Source of the DNA: Burkholderia sp. OK233
Lineage (GTDB): Bacteria; Pseudomonadota; Gammaproteobacteria; Burkholderiales; Burkholderiaceae
Assembly: GCF_900230185.1 (NCBI RefSeq)
Contig: NZ_OCSR01000002.1
Coordinates: 1,178,001 to 1,242,000 of the forward strand
Reading direction: 5' to 3'
Length of the DNA stretch: 64,000 nucleotides
The notes under the pieces were generated by a model that ran no database searches, was not told where the DNA came from, and saw nothing but the letters and a program-made list of their open reading frames with translations. This document shows, piece by piece, positions 18,557-27,050 of the stretch (positions within the stretch are counted from its first letter, which is position 1; each line of letters opens with the position of its first letter). A program made the position numbers and the translations under genes.

Positions 18557-20359
18557 TTAAAAATTACGCGTTACAAAGGCCCCAACAAAGCTGCGATCGG
18601 CATAGTATTGGTAGGGCTTCGGACCCATATAAACCGTCACGTTGATGCCGGCCTGCCAAACCGTCGGATTTTGATTGAACAGTAGATAGACGTTTAGTGA
18701 ACTTACATCCTGAAGATAATTCGCGGTAAACGTAGGCGTGTTACCGGCCAAGGTGCGGGAATATGTCACTCCTGGCGTAATCTGCCAGCCATGGATTAGA
18801 CTTCCGTCGTATGTCCAGTTGAAGTCGAGCACCATACCCGCAGAAGTCGACGTCCCGACGCCGACCGGTGTAGCGCTCCCGCTTGAAGCGCTATTAAGCC
18901 AAGCGGTATATCCGGCCGCGGGGATCTGCTGTACCGTTTGACCGTTGACGCTGCGAGTAATCACTGCGTTGGAACTGATACCGGGGAACTTTGTGACCCC
19001 GAACTCAAGCGAGAGGTTAGCCGTATCGGCGCCGCCAAGCGCTTTCAATATAATCGGGTAGTTCGCCGGTGTAATGCTAAGCAGCGCGGTGATATCAAGA
19101 TTGATATTCTTTTTGTCTTCCCACATCGGACAGTATCCGCTTGCGGCATTCGTATTTGCATTGATTGGCCCATTCGCCCCATAGCAGGCTGACAACGAGA
19201 CTGCATCATGTGGGCGGTATGCCAATTCGCCACCGATTGCCCAGTCTCCGAACTGAAAGTTCGTGCTGAGGCCAAGGAGTTGCCTATCGTTAAGGTATTG
19301 GTACTGATACTGCCCTGCGGCCGTTATATTCAGCACGGGGCTCTTGTCATTGTATTTCAGGTAATAGAAGCCAAAATCCGCCTGGACAAATGTCGGTTTA
19401 TAGTGAAATGATACGCCGTACTGCCCGCTATTTTTTCCATATTGACTGCCTGCCACCGGGACACCCGCAGAGTAGTACGGTGCTCCCGTGTATGCACCGT
19501 TCACCAGGCCTGAATATGCACTTCCGGTCGCGCTGCGCGAACCATTACCGGCAATCGTTGCACCGTCCAGTCCGCCCACATTTCCGTTCACCGTGCTAAC
19601 ACTGAGGGGCACGGCGCCATTTCCCAGGGTATCGTTTGCACTGAAATACGAACCGACAGCAGGATAGATATTCTTATTCCATCCTAGCTGGTAATACGCA
19701 GCGACACTCAACCCATGCCCCAACCCAGACTCAAATTCGATCATTGGAGCAGGAAGAACGGCTTCTTTAAGTTGTGTGCCAGGAATCAGTAGTTTTTGGT
19801 AATCGTATGCGTTTGTTGCGTTGATGCCGCCGGCCAGGAACAGGCTCTCACCCCAGTTGACAACCTGATTGCCGACGCGTACATGGGCCGATTCATCGTG
19901 AAGCGTAAAATCCTTCTCCGCCCAAAGATCGAGAAGTCTGATATTGCGAACCATCTGCGCATATGCGGCGGAACTCAACTCCGTCCGATTGGTATTTGCG
20001 GCGGCAAAGTCGTAAAAGTATGTTGCCCGGGCGAGGAATTTCGCACCAAGACTCGGATCATCAAGGTAGAGCTCATTCGTCCCCTTAAGATACGCCGTGT
20101 AGAGCGAATTCTTCTTGTAATTCAAATCGCCGTCGTCGCCATTGGCCCACTGCGCGGTGTTCGCCGACCCGCCGCAATAACCAGGATCCCCGGTAAGTGA
20201 GCAGCTCGGACTTTGAAGCCGGTAGCCTAGACCGGCAGTGTAGGCGGAGTCGAAATTTCCCTGGATGGGCCCCACGTTAAATGTGAACGCATGCACCACC
20301 GACGCGGACATAGCAGTCATGGCGCCGACCGAAATAACTTTAGCAAGACGAACTTTCAT
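18557..20359 (-). CDS. DUF1302 family outer-membrane protein
   Basis: A 600-residue protein with a signal peptide (MKVRLAKVISVGAMTAMSAS, cleavage probably after VVHA). Many aromatic-alternating strands follow, and the C-terminus ends in Phe (AFVTRNF), as in outer-membrane barrels. Family features are the early FNVGPIQGNFDSAYTAGLGY and the VRVGNQVVNWGESLFLAGG motif, characteristic of DUF1302. It is the first gene of the three-gene unit with RND and YCF48. It is probably an outer-membrane channel for a hydrophobic substrate, inferred from family context. The DUF1329 gene that often accompanies it is 786 bp upstream. Confidence 0.9.
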   Translation of the reverse strand: MKVRLAKVISVGAMTAMSASVVHAFTFNVGPIQGNFDSAYTAGLGYRLQSPSCSLTGDPGYCGGSANTAQWANGDDGDLNYKKNSLYTAYLKGTNELYLDDPSLGAKFLARATYFYDFAAANTNRTELSSAAYAQMVRNIRLLDLWAEKDFTLHDESAHVRVGNQVVNWGESLFLAGGINATNAYDYQKLLIPGTQLKEAVLPAPMIEFESGLGHGLSVAAYYQLGWNKNIYPAVGSYFSANDTLGNGAVPLSVSTVNGNVGGLDGATIAGNGSRSATGSAYSGLVNGAYTGAPYYSAGVPVAGSQYGKNSGQYGVSFHYKPTFVQADFGFYYLKYNDKSPVLNITAAGQYQYQYLNDRQLLGLSTNFQFGDWAIGGELAYRPHDAVSLSACYGANGPINANTNAASGYCPMWEDKKNINLDITALLSITPANYPIILKALGGADTANLSLEFGVTKFPGISSNAVITRSVNGQTVQQIPAAGYTAWLNSASSGSATPVGVGTSTSAGMVLDFNWTYDGSLIHGWQITPGVTYSRTLAGNTPTFTANYLQDVSSLNVYLLFNQNPTVWQAGINVTVYMGPKPYQYYADRSFVGAFVTRNF

Positions 20360-21109
20360 ACCCCTCCTCAGAGATATCTATAGTGTTTTTTGCTCTGCCC
20401 ACAAAAATGCTTCGGATCACTTATCGTATGAAATTGAATTGCATATACATGTGCTTCCGTCATCCGTCTTACGAAAACGACTACACAGAAACTGGACCAT
20501 TCAGGCCCACAGATATTTCCTGATGCCTACGAACACACGCTAACGGTAAGCGGAGAAAAATAGACCATCTATGTTTGGTGCGGCCACCTGACTGGTTCGA
20601 ACCGGTCAATATTTACTGCGCGCAAGTAGTTGCATAGAATCCGACTGGATAGGACGGCAACGTACAGCGCAAAGGTGGATACATAAATCGAGGCCACACG
20701 GTGCCCAGGAATAGCGGTCTCGATCAGAAATTTTGGCCGCCACTCATACTCAACGCTAAAGATCGACAACCTGACTAGGTCGCACCACCCTGATTTTTGC
20801 GAGACTGTTTCCGGTTCGGGCCATGGCGCGAGCTAAGGACGTTGGCGTAAGCGAATTGGCGGATAATTTGCCAATCAACATCCATCTGCTGCGCACGGTG
20901 CACGGCTGGAACGCACCGAAGATGAAGCCATTCGGCGACAGAACTCTTCACTCGCGACATGCGCGTATCCCCTCGTGCGGGTTACAGCGCGATCTTTTAT
21001 TTTTTAACTTTGCGTATTACGTTGTCAGCAACGTGGTTCTTTCGGCGATGGGATCGCGGACAGCGTACTGTTATTTTCAAAATTCTGATTACGTAGAAAT
21101 TCAGCGACG
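20360..21109. other. gene-free stretch between DUF1329 and DUF1302
   Basis: About 750 bp. It should carry the promoter of the leftward DUF1302 operon. Only short frames without family resemblance are present. A near match to the TAGGTCA-N4-ACC motif lies at about 20775 (one base off), which I regard as weak. The 31-nt element found upstream of DUF1329 is not evident here. Confidence 0.4.
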
Positions 21110-21110
21110 A

Positions 21111-21136
21111 GCACGCGGACTCCGTTATCCGCGTGC
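21111..21136 (+). terminator. hairpin downstream of DUF1329 copy 1
   Basis: A perfect 9-bp inverted repeat, GCACGCGGA (21111-21119) and TCCGCGTGC (21128-21136), with an 8-nt loop. On the plus strand it is followed by CTTTTTC, so it looks like an intrinsic terminator for rightward transcripts. For the leftward DUF1329 mRNA the hairpin lies just after the stop codon but lacks a U-run, so there it would act as a 3' end stabiliser or a weak terminator. Confidence 0.65.
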
Positions 21137-21145
21137 CTTTTTCCC

Positions 21146-22513
21146 CTATCGCTGACTCTGTTGCTGCAGACTCTGCATGGTGAAGAAATCATCTTTCAAA
21201 CGAATGTTGCCTTCGTTTGATTCGTAGAATTTCGGTGGCTTTGCCGCGTCGAACACAAGTCCGTCGGCCAGGTAACGACCGCTGTTGACGTCGTACATCA
21301 CGTACGCCTCAGCAACACAGGCCCCGCCCAACTCCGCGATCGGTGTCGGATAAGCTTCTTTTGCCTTCCAGATCTTCCCCTGACTATCGTAGTCCTCGCC
21401 AGCCACAGCAACCCAGGAATCCTCGTCGAGGTAAAGCGTCTTCTTTGGCATCGTGTGACGCACACCCGCCTTGACTGTTCCCTCGACCACCCATACGCGA
21501 TGCAACTCATAGCGCCGGTTATTCGGGTTTAGAAATGTCGCCTGCGCTCCTTCGTCAACCGAAGTACCTGGATCAACCATGCCGAACGAATTGTATGGGA
21601 CATAGACTTCCTTTTTCCCCAGCAGTTTCCAGTCAAACCGGTCGGGCAGACCGTAGAAGAGGAATGCCTGGTCTTCCAGCGCCTGGTTCTCGTAGCCGAT
21701 CAGCGGCGCGTCGTAGGCATAGCTTGGCAGCCGGCGCACCCGGCGCTGTCCGGTGAAGTAATAGTACGACTCGCTGTCTTCCTTCACGTAGTTGCGCTGA
21801 ATCACCGCCTGACCTGCAAGCGCCGCAGGCTGCGAATAGGCATAGTAGACACCCATCAAAAGACTATTGGGCTTCATGACTTCCGATGCCGCCTTGCTGC
21901 CCCACGGGAATGAATACGTTTGCGTCCACTTAACGATAATCCGGTTGCTCTGACCAGGATTGGCCCCGACCACGGTCTCACCTTCGTAGTCGACCCCGGC
22001 TCCCTGATATCGCGTCAGGAAGTTCCAGACCGCTTCGATACCAGTCTTCGGCTTCGGAAATGGAATTGCCGGCATCACGGCGTTCTCCAACGTCCATCCG
22101 TCAGACCCAATTGACGCCTTCCCGGCGTTTGCCTTTGTATTGTTCTGAACAAAGTCAGGCAACTGGCAATCGCGATGTGACGGGTACACCGGCATCGTGT
22201 AGCTTGTGTTCTGCTTGATAAACGCCAACTGCCCTGGGGTAAGTTTGTCAGCATATTGCGCGACGTTTGCCGCGCTGATCACGAAGAGCGGCTTCTCGCC
22301 CTTGTACTTCCAGGCCGCAATCCGCTTCTGCGCCGGTGTCCACCCACTGGCAAGGCTGTTGGTCGATTCGTACGCCGGAATCGCGCCGTCCTTGCTGCCC
22401 TCGCTCTCAGCCCCCGCCACCGTCAGTTCGGCGGCACTAGTCACCACAGTTGACTCAAACAACGCGAGCGCCGCCAGCGACATCACTGCAAGAAATTTTC
22501 TCTTTTGATTCAC
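21146..22513 (-). CDS. DUF1329 family periplasmic/outer-membrane protein, copy 1
   Basis: A 455-residue exported protein with a clear signal peptide (FLAVMSLAALALFESTVVTS, about residues 7-26). It belongs to DUF1329, related to LolA/LolB-like outer-membrane lipoprotein-sorting folds. Typical features are GWTPAQKRIAAWKYKGEKPL near the start, the IPFPKPKTGIEAVWNFLTRY motif at about 150, RRVRRLPSYAYDAPLIGY, and LPDRFDWKLLGKKEVYVPYN. Members occur with DUF1302 and RND transporters and are thought to help move hydrophobic molecules across the envelope. An apparently identical copy is at 30907-32274. The upstream region differs between copies except for a shared 31-nt element. Confidence 0.92.
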   Translation of the reverse strand: MNQKRKFLAVMSLAALALFESTVVTSAAELTVAGAESEGSKDGAIPAYESTNSLASGWTPAQKRIAAWKYKGEKPLFVISAANVAQYADKLTPGQLAFIKQNTSYTMPVYPSHRDCQLPDFVQNNTKANAGKASIGSDGWTLENAVMPAIPFPKPKTGIEAVWNFLTRYQGAGVDYEGETVVGANPGQSNRIIVKWTQTYSFPWGSKAASEVMKPNSLLMGVYYAYSQPAALAGQAVIQRNYVKEDSESYYYFTGQRRVRRLPSYAYDAPLIGYENQALEDQAFLFYGLPDRFDWKLLGKKEVYVPYNSFGMVDPGTSVDEGAQATFLNPNNRRYELHRVWVVEGTVKAGVRHTMPKKTLYLDEDSWVAVAGEDYDSQGKIWKAKEAYPTPIAELGGACVAEAYVMYDVNSGRYLADGLVFDAAKPPKFYESNEGNIRLKDDFFTMQSLQQQSQR

Positions 22514-22652
22514 AATCAGATCCTCAAAATATTTGCGCTACATCAGGCGTCTGCTTGAGCGCTGGGGGGGAACGGCTGGCCTTATCGAAACAATCGTTTT
22601 TTTTCGTGTTTTCGCAAGGATTACCCAGAGGTTAAGCGAGACGAAAACGGCC

Positions 22653-22683
22653 AAACATGTTCCTTTTGGCCAAAAATTCAGTG
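22653..22683. promoter_or_regulatory. conserved 31-nt element upstream of DUF1329 copy 1
   Basis: Lies 140 bp upstream of the start codon and outside the identical repeat. It matches 32404-32434 at 27 of 31 bases by my alignment. The core here is the palindrome TTTTGGCCAAAA, flanked by ACATGTTC on one side and TCAGTG on the other. Conservation within otherwise unrelated promoter DNA suggests an operator, perhaps for one of the AraC regulators (inferred). Confidence 0.55.
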
Positions 22684-23231
22684 CGTGATGGACACTACCC
22701 AACGACGTCTTAACAATGTCTGGACGACCCTCATGGAAAACTAATAGCGTCTATCCGAACCAGCATTCGACTTCCATGGCCGAGTCTGCGAAGGTCCCAT
22801 CAATGGCGGAATGCGAGGCTTGATCTCTCCGCAATGAGCGTCTGAATGTCCTTGGTCGTCGCGGACGATACTGATCCGACCGCTAGCGATCAATTGCCCG
22901 CTGACGGTACGCATTCGCAAATTGAATACAAGATGTCTTTCGGTCCGTAGATGACAACCGATGCAATGTTTCCGGGCGTCAGCAGGACCTCGGCTCAGAT
23001 CGATAGGTCGCTACTGCTTCAGCCATTTCGAAAAAACGCAGTTGAAATCGTCGGCCTCCGAAAGGAAGATGGACCTCGCTGTTTGAACCGATAGGCGTGC
23101 TGACGTCGCCGGCGGCCCGCAAGTATGAACGATCAGCTATGCGCATCTGCCGGTATCGTGTTGAGCATGTGCTGGCGCGTAGCCGATTTTCTAACGACAT
23201 CACCTCAACCTGACTTGATGAGATATTGGGG
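22684..23231. other. gene-free stretch, possible decayed gene
   Basis: Leftward frames between 22740 and 23230 give protein-like segments that change frame (for example LTPGNIASVVIYGPKD), suggesting an old gene remnant. I cannot assign a family with confidence, and no intact gene is present. Confidence 0.3.
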
Positions 23232-24083
23232 CTAATCGTAGTTATAGACACCGCGGCGAGACTTCCGCCCAAGACGTCCGGCCGCCACCAACTCTCGTAA
23301 TAGCGGAGACGCGCGATACTTAGGGTCGCCGAAGTCGTGCAAAAACACGTCCATCACTGACAAACACACATCGAGTCCAATGAGGTCCGCCAGAGCTAGT
23401 GGACCAATTGGGTGATTCGCCCCGAGCCGCATTCCAGTGTCGATCTCTTCTGCCGTCGCCACGCCGTCGGCAAGTGCGAAAAAGGCCTCGTTAATCATTG
23501 GAACGAGGACGCGATTGACCACAAAACCGGGAGAATTTTTTACTACGATTGGAGATTTTCCCAGTTGCAGAGTCAGTTGGCGAACGGCCTCCGCGGTGTC
23601 CGAGCATGTCTGAATACCGTTGATGACCTCCACAAGCGGGAGAAGGGGTACCGGGTTGAAAAAATGCATGCCTATAAAGCGTGACGGCGCGGCCAGTGCC
23701 GCGCCAAGCGCTGTGATGGAGATCGATGACGTGTTTGAGGCGATGATCGCGTCGGATCGCACCACCGATTCGATCTGCTTGAGAAGCCGAACCTTAAGCT
23801 CGGTACTTTCCGTCGCAGCTTCAATCACCAGATCACAACGACTGAGGCGCTGGTAGTCGATGGAGGCTTCTATACGCGCAAGCGCGGCGTCTCGGGTCAC
23901 CGCGTCGAGAGTCCCTTTAGCAACGAACCTGTCAAGGCTACCGGTCAACGCCTTCACGCCCTTATCAAGCGCCGAATCTGTGACGTCGACTAAAACTGTC
24001 TGAAGTCCTGCGACGGCGACAGTCTGCGCAATTCCGCTGCCCATCGTGCCTGCACCGACGATACCCACCACTTTGATTGTCAT
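23232..24083 (-). CDS. 3-hydroxyacyl-CoA (3-hydroxybutyryl-CoA) dehydrogenase
   Basis: A 283-residue NAD-dependent dehydrogenase. The start at ATG 24083 has a GAGAGGA site upstream. The Rossmann motif VGIVGAGTMGSGIAQTVA is at residues 5-22. The catalytic His is in GMHFFNPVPLLPLVEVI, the substrate region is SSISITAL, and VKNSPGFVVNRVLVPMINEA marks the start of the C-terminal helical domain. It catalyses oxidation of L-3-hydroxyacyl-CoA to 3-ketoacyl-CoA. The gene begins 29 bp after the thiolase stop, so the two catalyse consecutive steps from one transcript. The stand-alone form without enoyl-CoA hydratase is typical for short to medium chains. Confidence 0.93.
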   Translation of the reverse strand: MTIKVVGIVGAGTMGSGIAQTVAVAGLQTVLVDVTDSALDKGVKALTGSLDRFVAKGTLDAVTRDAALARIEASIDYQRLSRCDLVIEAATESTELKVRLLKQIESVVRSDAIIASNTSSISITALGAALAAPSRFIGMHFFNPVPLLPLVEVINGIQTCSDTAEAVRQLTLQLGKSPIVVKNSPGFVVNRVLVPMINEAFFALADGVATAEEIDTGMRLGANHPIGPLALADLIGLDVCLSVMDVFLHDFGDPKYRASPLLRELVAAGRLGRKSRRGVYNYD

Positions 24084-24112
24084 GGAAATCCTCTCCGAAA
24101 AATGCGTGGAGC

Positions 24113-25300
24113 TTATTGAAGATTTTCGAACACAGCGGCGATGCCTTGACCGCCACCAATGCACATCGTCACCAACGCAAAGCGTCCATTGATACGCTTT
24201 AGTTCGTAGAGCGCCTTGACGGTAATCAACGCACCCGTCGCCCCAATGGGATGCCCAAGCGAGATTCCCGAGCCGTTCGGATTGACGCGCGCCGGGTTGA
24301 GCTGCAACTCTTGCGTAACCGCACAGGCCTGCGCTGCGAAGGCTTCGTTCGCTTCGATTACATCAAGATCATCGACTCGCAAACCAGCTCGCTCGAGCGC
24401 AATACGCGTTGCTGGAACCGGCCCAATACCCATGTATAAAGGATCAACACCCGCCTGCGCGTACGACACCAGCTTGGCCAGCGGCCTCAGGCCTCGCCGC
24501 AGGGCCGCCTCTCGCTCCATCAGCAGAACTGCGCCAGCCGCATCGTTGATTCCGGACGCGTTGCCTGCAGTCACCGTCCCGTTCTCCTTCTGAAATGCCG
24601 GACGCAGGCCAGAGAGTTCGGCCGGATCGAGTTGCATACGAATGTGCTCGTCCGTATCGAACACAACACGCTTGCCTCTTATGGTTTGAGTAATCGGAAG
24701 AATCTGTTCCTTGAAGCGTCCTTCTGAGACCGCCTGAGCCGCGCGGCGATGCGATTCCACGGCCAAAGCATCCTGTTGTTCACGAGAAATGCCATACCTT
24801 CGCGCCACATTCTCTGCAGTAGTACCCATCGATATCGCGTGAAACGGATCGTTCAAAGCTCCCAGCATCATGTCGACCAGGCGCGAGTCGCCCATCCGTG
24901 CACCAAAGCGAGCGTCAGGCGTAATGTACGGTGCACGGCTCATGTTTTCTGCTCCCCCCCCGATCGCCACATCCGCATCACCAAGCAGAATCGTTTGCGC
25001 TGCGGAGATGATTGCCTGAAGGCCTGAGCCGCAGAGACGGTTTACCGTGAACGCAGGCGTGGTCTCCGAAAGTCCTCCATTCAAACCGGCAACCCGTGCG
25101 AGATAAAGGTCCTTCGGCTCCGTTGCGATGACATTGCCGAAAACGATGTGCCCCACCTGATCACCCGCCAAGTCGGCGCGCGTGAGTACCTCACGCACGA
25201 CGAGCGAACCGAGCTCGGTCGGAGGCAAATCTTTCAACGCACCACCAAACTTGCCAATCGCAGTGCGCACACCACTAACAACAACGACTTCTCTTTTCAC
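24113..25300 (-). CDS. acetyl-CoA acyltransferase (thiolase)
   Basis: A 395-residue thiolase. I chose GTG 25300 because GAAGGAG lies just upstream and the family starts with a basic residue followed by VVVVSGVRTAIG; the longer frame to 25390 overlaps the ETF-QO gene. The acyl-accepting cysteine is in VNRLCGSGLQAI. The C-terminal catalytic motifs GHPIGATGALI and MCIGGGQGIA are intact, as is NGSGISLGHP. It cleaves 3-ketoacyl-CoA to acetyl-CoA and a shortened acyl-CoA, or runs in reverse. It is co-transcribed with the downstream dehydrogenase and probably with ETF-QO (58 bp upstream). Confidence 0.93.
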   Translation of the reverse strand: MKREVVVVSGVRTAIGKFGGALKDLPPTELGSLVVREVLTRADLAGDQVGHIVFGNVIATEPKDLYLARVAGLNGGLSETTPAFTVNRLCGSGLQAIISAAQTILLGDADVAIGGGAENMSRAPYITPDARFGARMGDSRLVDMMLGALNDPFHAISMGTTAENVARRYGISREQQDALAVESHRRAAQAVSEGRFKEQILPITQTIRGKRVVFDTDEHIRMQLDPAELSGLRPAFQKENGTVTAGNASGINDAAGAVLLMEREAALRRGLRPLAKLVSYAQAGVDPLYMGIGPVPATRIALERAGLRVDDLDVIEANEAFAAQACAVTQELQLNPARVNPNGSGISLGHPIGATGALITVKALYELKRINGRFALVTMCIGGGQGIAAVFENLQ

Positions 25301-25358
25301 GAAAAACTCCTTCGGTCCAATGGTCTTCACGGTGCAACGCGCTAACTTGCGCGCCGCG

Positions 25359-27032
25359 TCACATATTCGGATAGTTCGGACCGCCGCCACCTTCAGGCGT
25401 CACCCAGACGATGTTCTGGGTCGGGTCCTTGATATCGCAGGTCTTGCAGTGCACGCAGTTCTGCGCGTTGATCACGAGACGCTCGCTGCCGTCGTCGTTC
25501 TTTACGAACTCGTACACCGCCGCGGGGCAGTAGCGTGACTCCGGACCGGCATAGGTCTGCCAGTTCACATTCACCGGCACCGACGGATCTTTCAGCGTCA
25601 GGTGAGCCGGCTGATTCTCTTCATGGTTGGTGTTCGAGATGAACACTGAAGACAAGCGGTCGAACGTCAGCTTTCCATCCGGCTTCGGATACGTGATCTG
25701 CTTGCACTGCGACGCCGGTTTCAGCATCTCGTGATCCGAATGCTGGTGATGCAGCGTCCAGGGCACGTTGCCGCCTAACAGCTTCTGCTCGATGCCAACC
25801 ATCAGGGTGCCGAGGTACAGGCCCTTGCTCATCCACTGCTTGAAGTTGCGCGCACGATGCAGTTCCGTGTGCAGCCACGAGGTCTTGAACGACTCCGGAT
25901 AGGCCGTCAGCTCATCGCTGGTGCGGCCAGCCTGCACGGCTTCAAAAGCAGCCTCAGCGGCCAGCATGCCGGTCTTGATCGCCGCATGCGAGCCCTTGAT
26001 CCGCGAGGCGTTCAGGAAACCTGCATCATCACCCACCAGCGCGCCACCCGGGAACACCAGCTTCGGCAGCGACAGCAGACCGCCCGCAGTAATCGCCCGT
26101 GCGCCGTACGACACCCGCTTGCCGCCTTCCAGAATCGCGCGGATTGCCGGATGCGTCTTGTAGCGCTGGAATTCCTCGAACGGCGACAGATACGGATTCG
26201 TGTAGCCCAGACCGACCACGAAGCCCACCACCACCTGGTTGTTATCCATGTGATAGAGGAACGAGCCACCGTATGTATCGCTCTGTAAAGGCCAGCCGGC
26301 GGTGTGCATCACCAGACCCGGTTTGTGCTTCGACGGATCGATTTCCCACAGTTCCTTGATGCCGATCCCGTAGACCTGCGGATCGACGCCTTCGCGCAGC
26401 TTGAACTTGTCATTCAACTGGCGGCCGAGGTGTCCACGCGCGCCTTCGCAGAAGAGCGTGTATTTCGCGTGCAATTCCATGCCGAGCTGGAAATTCTCGG
26501 TCGGCTCGCCGTCCTTGCCGATGCCGAGGTTGCCGGTCGCGACGCCCTTGACCGAGCCGTCGTCGTTATAAAGGATCTCAGCGGCCGGAAAGCCGGGGAA
26601 AATCTCCACGCCGAGCGCCTCGGCCTGCTGACCCAGCCAGCGCGTGACATTCGCGAGGCTGATCACGTAGTTGCCGTGGTTCTTGAAGTTATCCGGCAGC
26701 GCCCAGACCGGCACGCTCTTCGAGCCGGTTTCCGTCAGGAACAGGAATTTGTCTTCGGTCACGTCGACCGTCAGCGGTGCGCCTTTTTCCTTCCAGTCCG
26801 GAATCAGTTCGGTGATCGCGCGCGGATCCATCACCGCGCCTGACAGGATATGCGCCCCGATCTCCGAGCCTTTTTCCAGTACGCACACGCCAAGCTCGAC
26901 GCCTTTTTCCGCTGCCAGCTGCTTCAGGCGGATCGCCGCGGACAGGCCAGCCGGGCCGCCACCGACGATCATAACGTCGTATTCCATCGACTCGCGTGGG
27001 CCGTATTGCTCAATGAAACTTGCACATGCCAT
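25359..27032 (-). CDS. electron transfer flavoprotein-ubiquinone oxidoreductase
   Basis: A 557-residue membrane-associated enzyme that passes electrons from reduced ETF to ubiquinone, so it links the acyl-CoA dehydrogenases here to respiration. Seen are the FAD motif YDVMIVGGGPAGLSAAIRL, GAHILSGAVMD, GDDAGFLNASRIKGSHAAIK, and the C-terminal 4Fe-4S cluster cysteines in YCPAAVYEF and CVHCKTCDIKDP. Length matches the family (about 550). It lies 18 bp downstream of the acyl-CoA dehydrogenase. Its third codon positions are strikingly GC-rich compared with the flanking island genes, more like core Burkholderia genes, so it may have been recruited from the chromosome. Confidence 0.95.
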   Translation of the reverse strand: MACASFIEQYGPRESMEYDVMIVGGGPAGLSAAIRLKQLAAEKGVELGVCVLEKGSEIGAHILSGAVMDPRAITELIPDWKEKGAPLTVDVTEDKFLFLTETGSKSVPVWALPDNFKNHGNYVISLANVTRWLGQQAEALGVEIFPGFPAAEILYNDDGSVKGVATGNLGIGKDGEPTENFQLGMELHAKYTLFCEGARGHLGRQLNDKFKLREGVDPQVYGIGIKELWEIDPSKHKPGLVMHTAGWPLQSDTYGGSFLYHMDNNQVVVGFVVGLGYTNPYLSPFEEFQRYKTHPAIRAILEGGKRVSYGARAITAGGLLSLPKLVFPGGALVGDDAGFLNASRIKGSHAAIKTGMLAAEAAFEAVQAGRTSDELTAYPESFKTSWLHTELHRARNFKQWMSKGLYLGTLMVGIEQKLLGGNVPWTLHHQHSDHEMLKPASQCKQITYPKPDGKLTFDRLSSVFISNTNHEENQPAHLTLKDPSVPVNVNWQTYAGPESRYCPAAVYEFVKNDDGSERLVINAQNCVHCKTCDIKDPTQNIVWVTPEGGGGPNYPNM

Positions 27033-27050
27033 TGTCAGTCGGGCCTATCG

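Larger units (their letters stand above)
21110..22530. repeat. 1,421-bp direct repeat, copy 1 (carries DUF1329)
   Basis: The sequence 21110-22530 recurs at 30871-32291 at a constant offset of 9,761 bp in the same orientation. The encoded proteins, and even the shadow frames, are identical, and every stretch I compared matched. The left edge is one base before a hairpin and the right edge is 17 bp upstream of the start codon. Thus the unit is exactly gene plus ribosome site plus hairpin. Confidence 0.93.

Noticed and set aside
20775..20789. A fifth TAGGTCA-N4-ACC motif
   Set aside because: One base differs and the flanks show no similarity to the 46-nt block; likely chance.
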